Shown here: piece after piece, positions 63,756-64,000 of the stretch
How positions within the stretch are numbered: position 1 is the stretch's first letter
How the letters are laid out: every line of letters begins with the position of its first letter
Source: Tiliqua scincoides
Taxonomy: Eukaryota > Chordata > Lepidosauria > Squamata > Scincidae
Assembly (NCBI RefSeq): GCF_035046505.1
Contig: NC_089822.1
Span: 271,889,054 to 271,953,053 of the forward strand
Length of the DNA: 64,000 bases
Direction: 5' to 3'
Program-made: the position numbers and the translations under genes
The notes under the pieces: model-generated
Database searches by the model: none
Seen by the model: only the letters and a program-made list of their open reading frames with translations
What the model was told of the DNA's origin: nothing

Positions 63756-64000
63756 AAATGCGGTGGGTGGGGCCTGTCCCTGGTCTGGTCTCCCACCGGG
63801 TTCCGGTGGTGGTTTAGAGGTTGCAGAAACAGTCAGCAGCTTCAGTTGTTGCATCCAGGACTGGGGACCCTTGTGCAGGAGCTTGGGGGTGCCGGGTGCC
63901 CTTCCTCATGCAGCACATTGCCACGGGGTGTGGGGGCAGTGTGGGTGGCTTTAAAAGGGGATACGAGTTGCGCTGCCTCCAGCCCCAGGGTCTGCCTGCC
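63756..64000. other. Window end, SYNGAP1 intron 1
   Basis: No exon recognised; possible tiny CR1 scrap near 63918-63968. Confidence 0.3.

Noticed and set aside
1-64000. CRISPR arrays, bacterial operons, rRNA genes, LTR or virus-like elements
   Set aside because: Spliced vertebrate genes and non-LTR and DNA transposons explain the content; no paired LTRs, capsid, envelope or integrase signature was seen, and the only tandem arrays are microsatellites and CR1 tails.

Overview
The window is vertebrate nuclear DNA, most likely from a squamate reptile (lizard or snake). Seven genes in conserved order (TAPBP, ZBTB22, DAXX, KIFC1, PHF1, CUTA, SYNGAP1) identify it as the extended MHC class II segment known from human 6p21.3. 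The lineage is inferred from repeats: many CR1-type LINEs ending in GTTCTTATG units, L2/L3-like LINE remnants, an L1/Tx1-like LINE, and short inverted-repeat elements of kinds I recall from lizard and snake genomes. I could not run a database search, so species is not assigned. No virus-like element with LTRs, capsid or envelope was recognised.

Layout. 0-1.4 kb: 5' three coding exons of TAPBP (minus), cut by the window edge. 1.8-6.7 kb: CR1 fragments, an inverted-repeat element and a CpG-rich patch with a CTCF-like motif. 7.8-9.4 kb: single-exon ZBTB22 (minus). 10.5-21.4 kb: DAXX (minus, seven coding exons) with a 5.5-kb intron that holds a DNA transposon interrupted by a CR1. 22.7-31.5 kb: a LINE-filled intergenic block (CR1 nested in another LINE, a decayed CR1, an L1/Tx1-like LINE). 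32.6-39.5 kb: KIFC1 (minus, 15 coding exons). 40.5-47.5 kb: PHF1 (plus, 14 coding exons), head to head with KIFC1. 48.8-51.0 kb: CUTA (minus, six coding exons). 51.6-59.7 kb: three CR1 copies, one near full length. 61.7 kb: first coding exon of SYNGAP1 (plus), the rest lying beyond the window.

Functionally the genes are neighbours by ancestry and do not form one pathway: peptide loading of MHC class I (TAPBP), transcription and chromatin (ZBTB22, DAXX, PHF1), mitotic spindle (KIFC1), a CutA-family trimer (CUTA) and a synaptic Ras/Rap GAP (SYNGAP1). TAPBP carries a well-spaced ISRE 88 bp upstream of its ATG, and KIFC1 carries CHR and CCAAT motifs expected of a G2/M gene.

Most unusual points: KIFC1 lies on the strand opposite to its human orientation relative to its neighbours; PHF1 has two single-base losses in adjacent exons; a 113-bp nearly perfect palindrome sits in a DAXX intron; CR1 copies at three loci share the same tandemly repeated 140-bp 3' tail with a ZNF143-like linker; and PHF1 has a minimal AUG-stop uORF overlapping its start codon.
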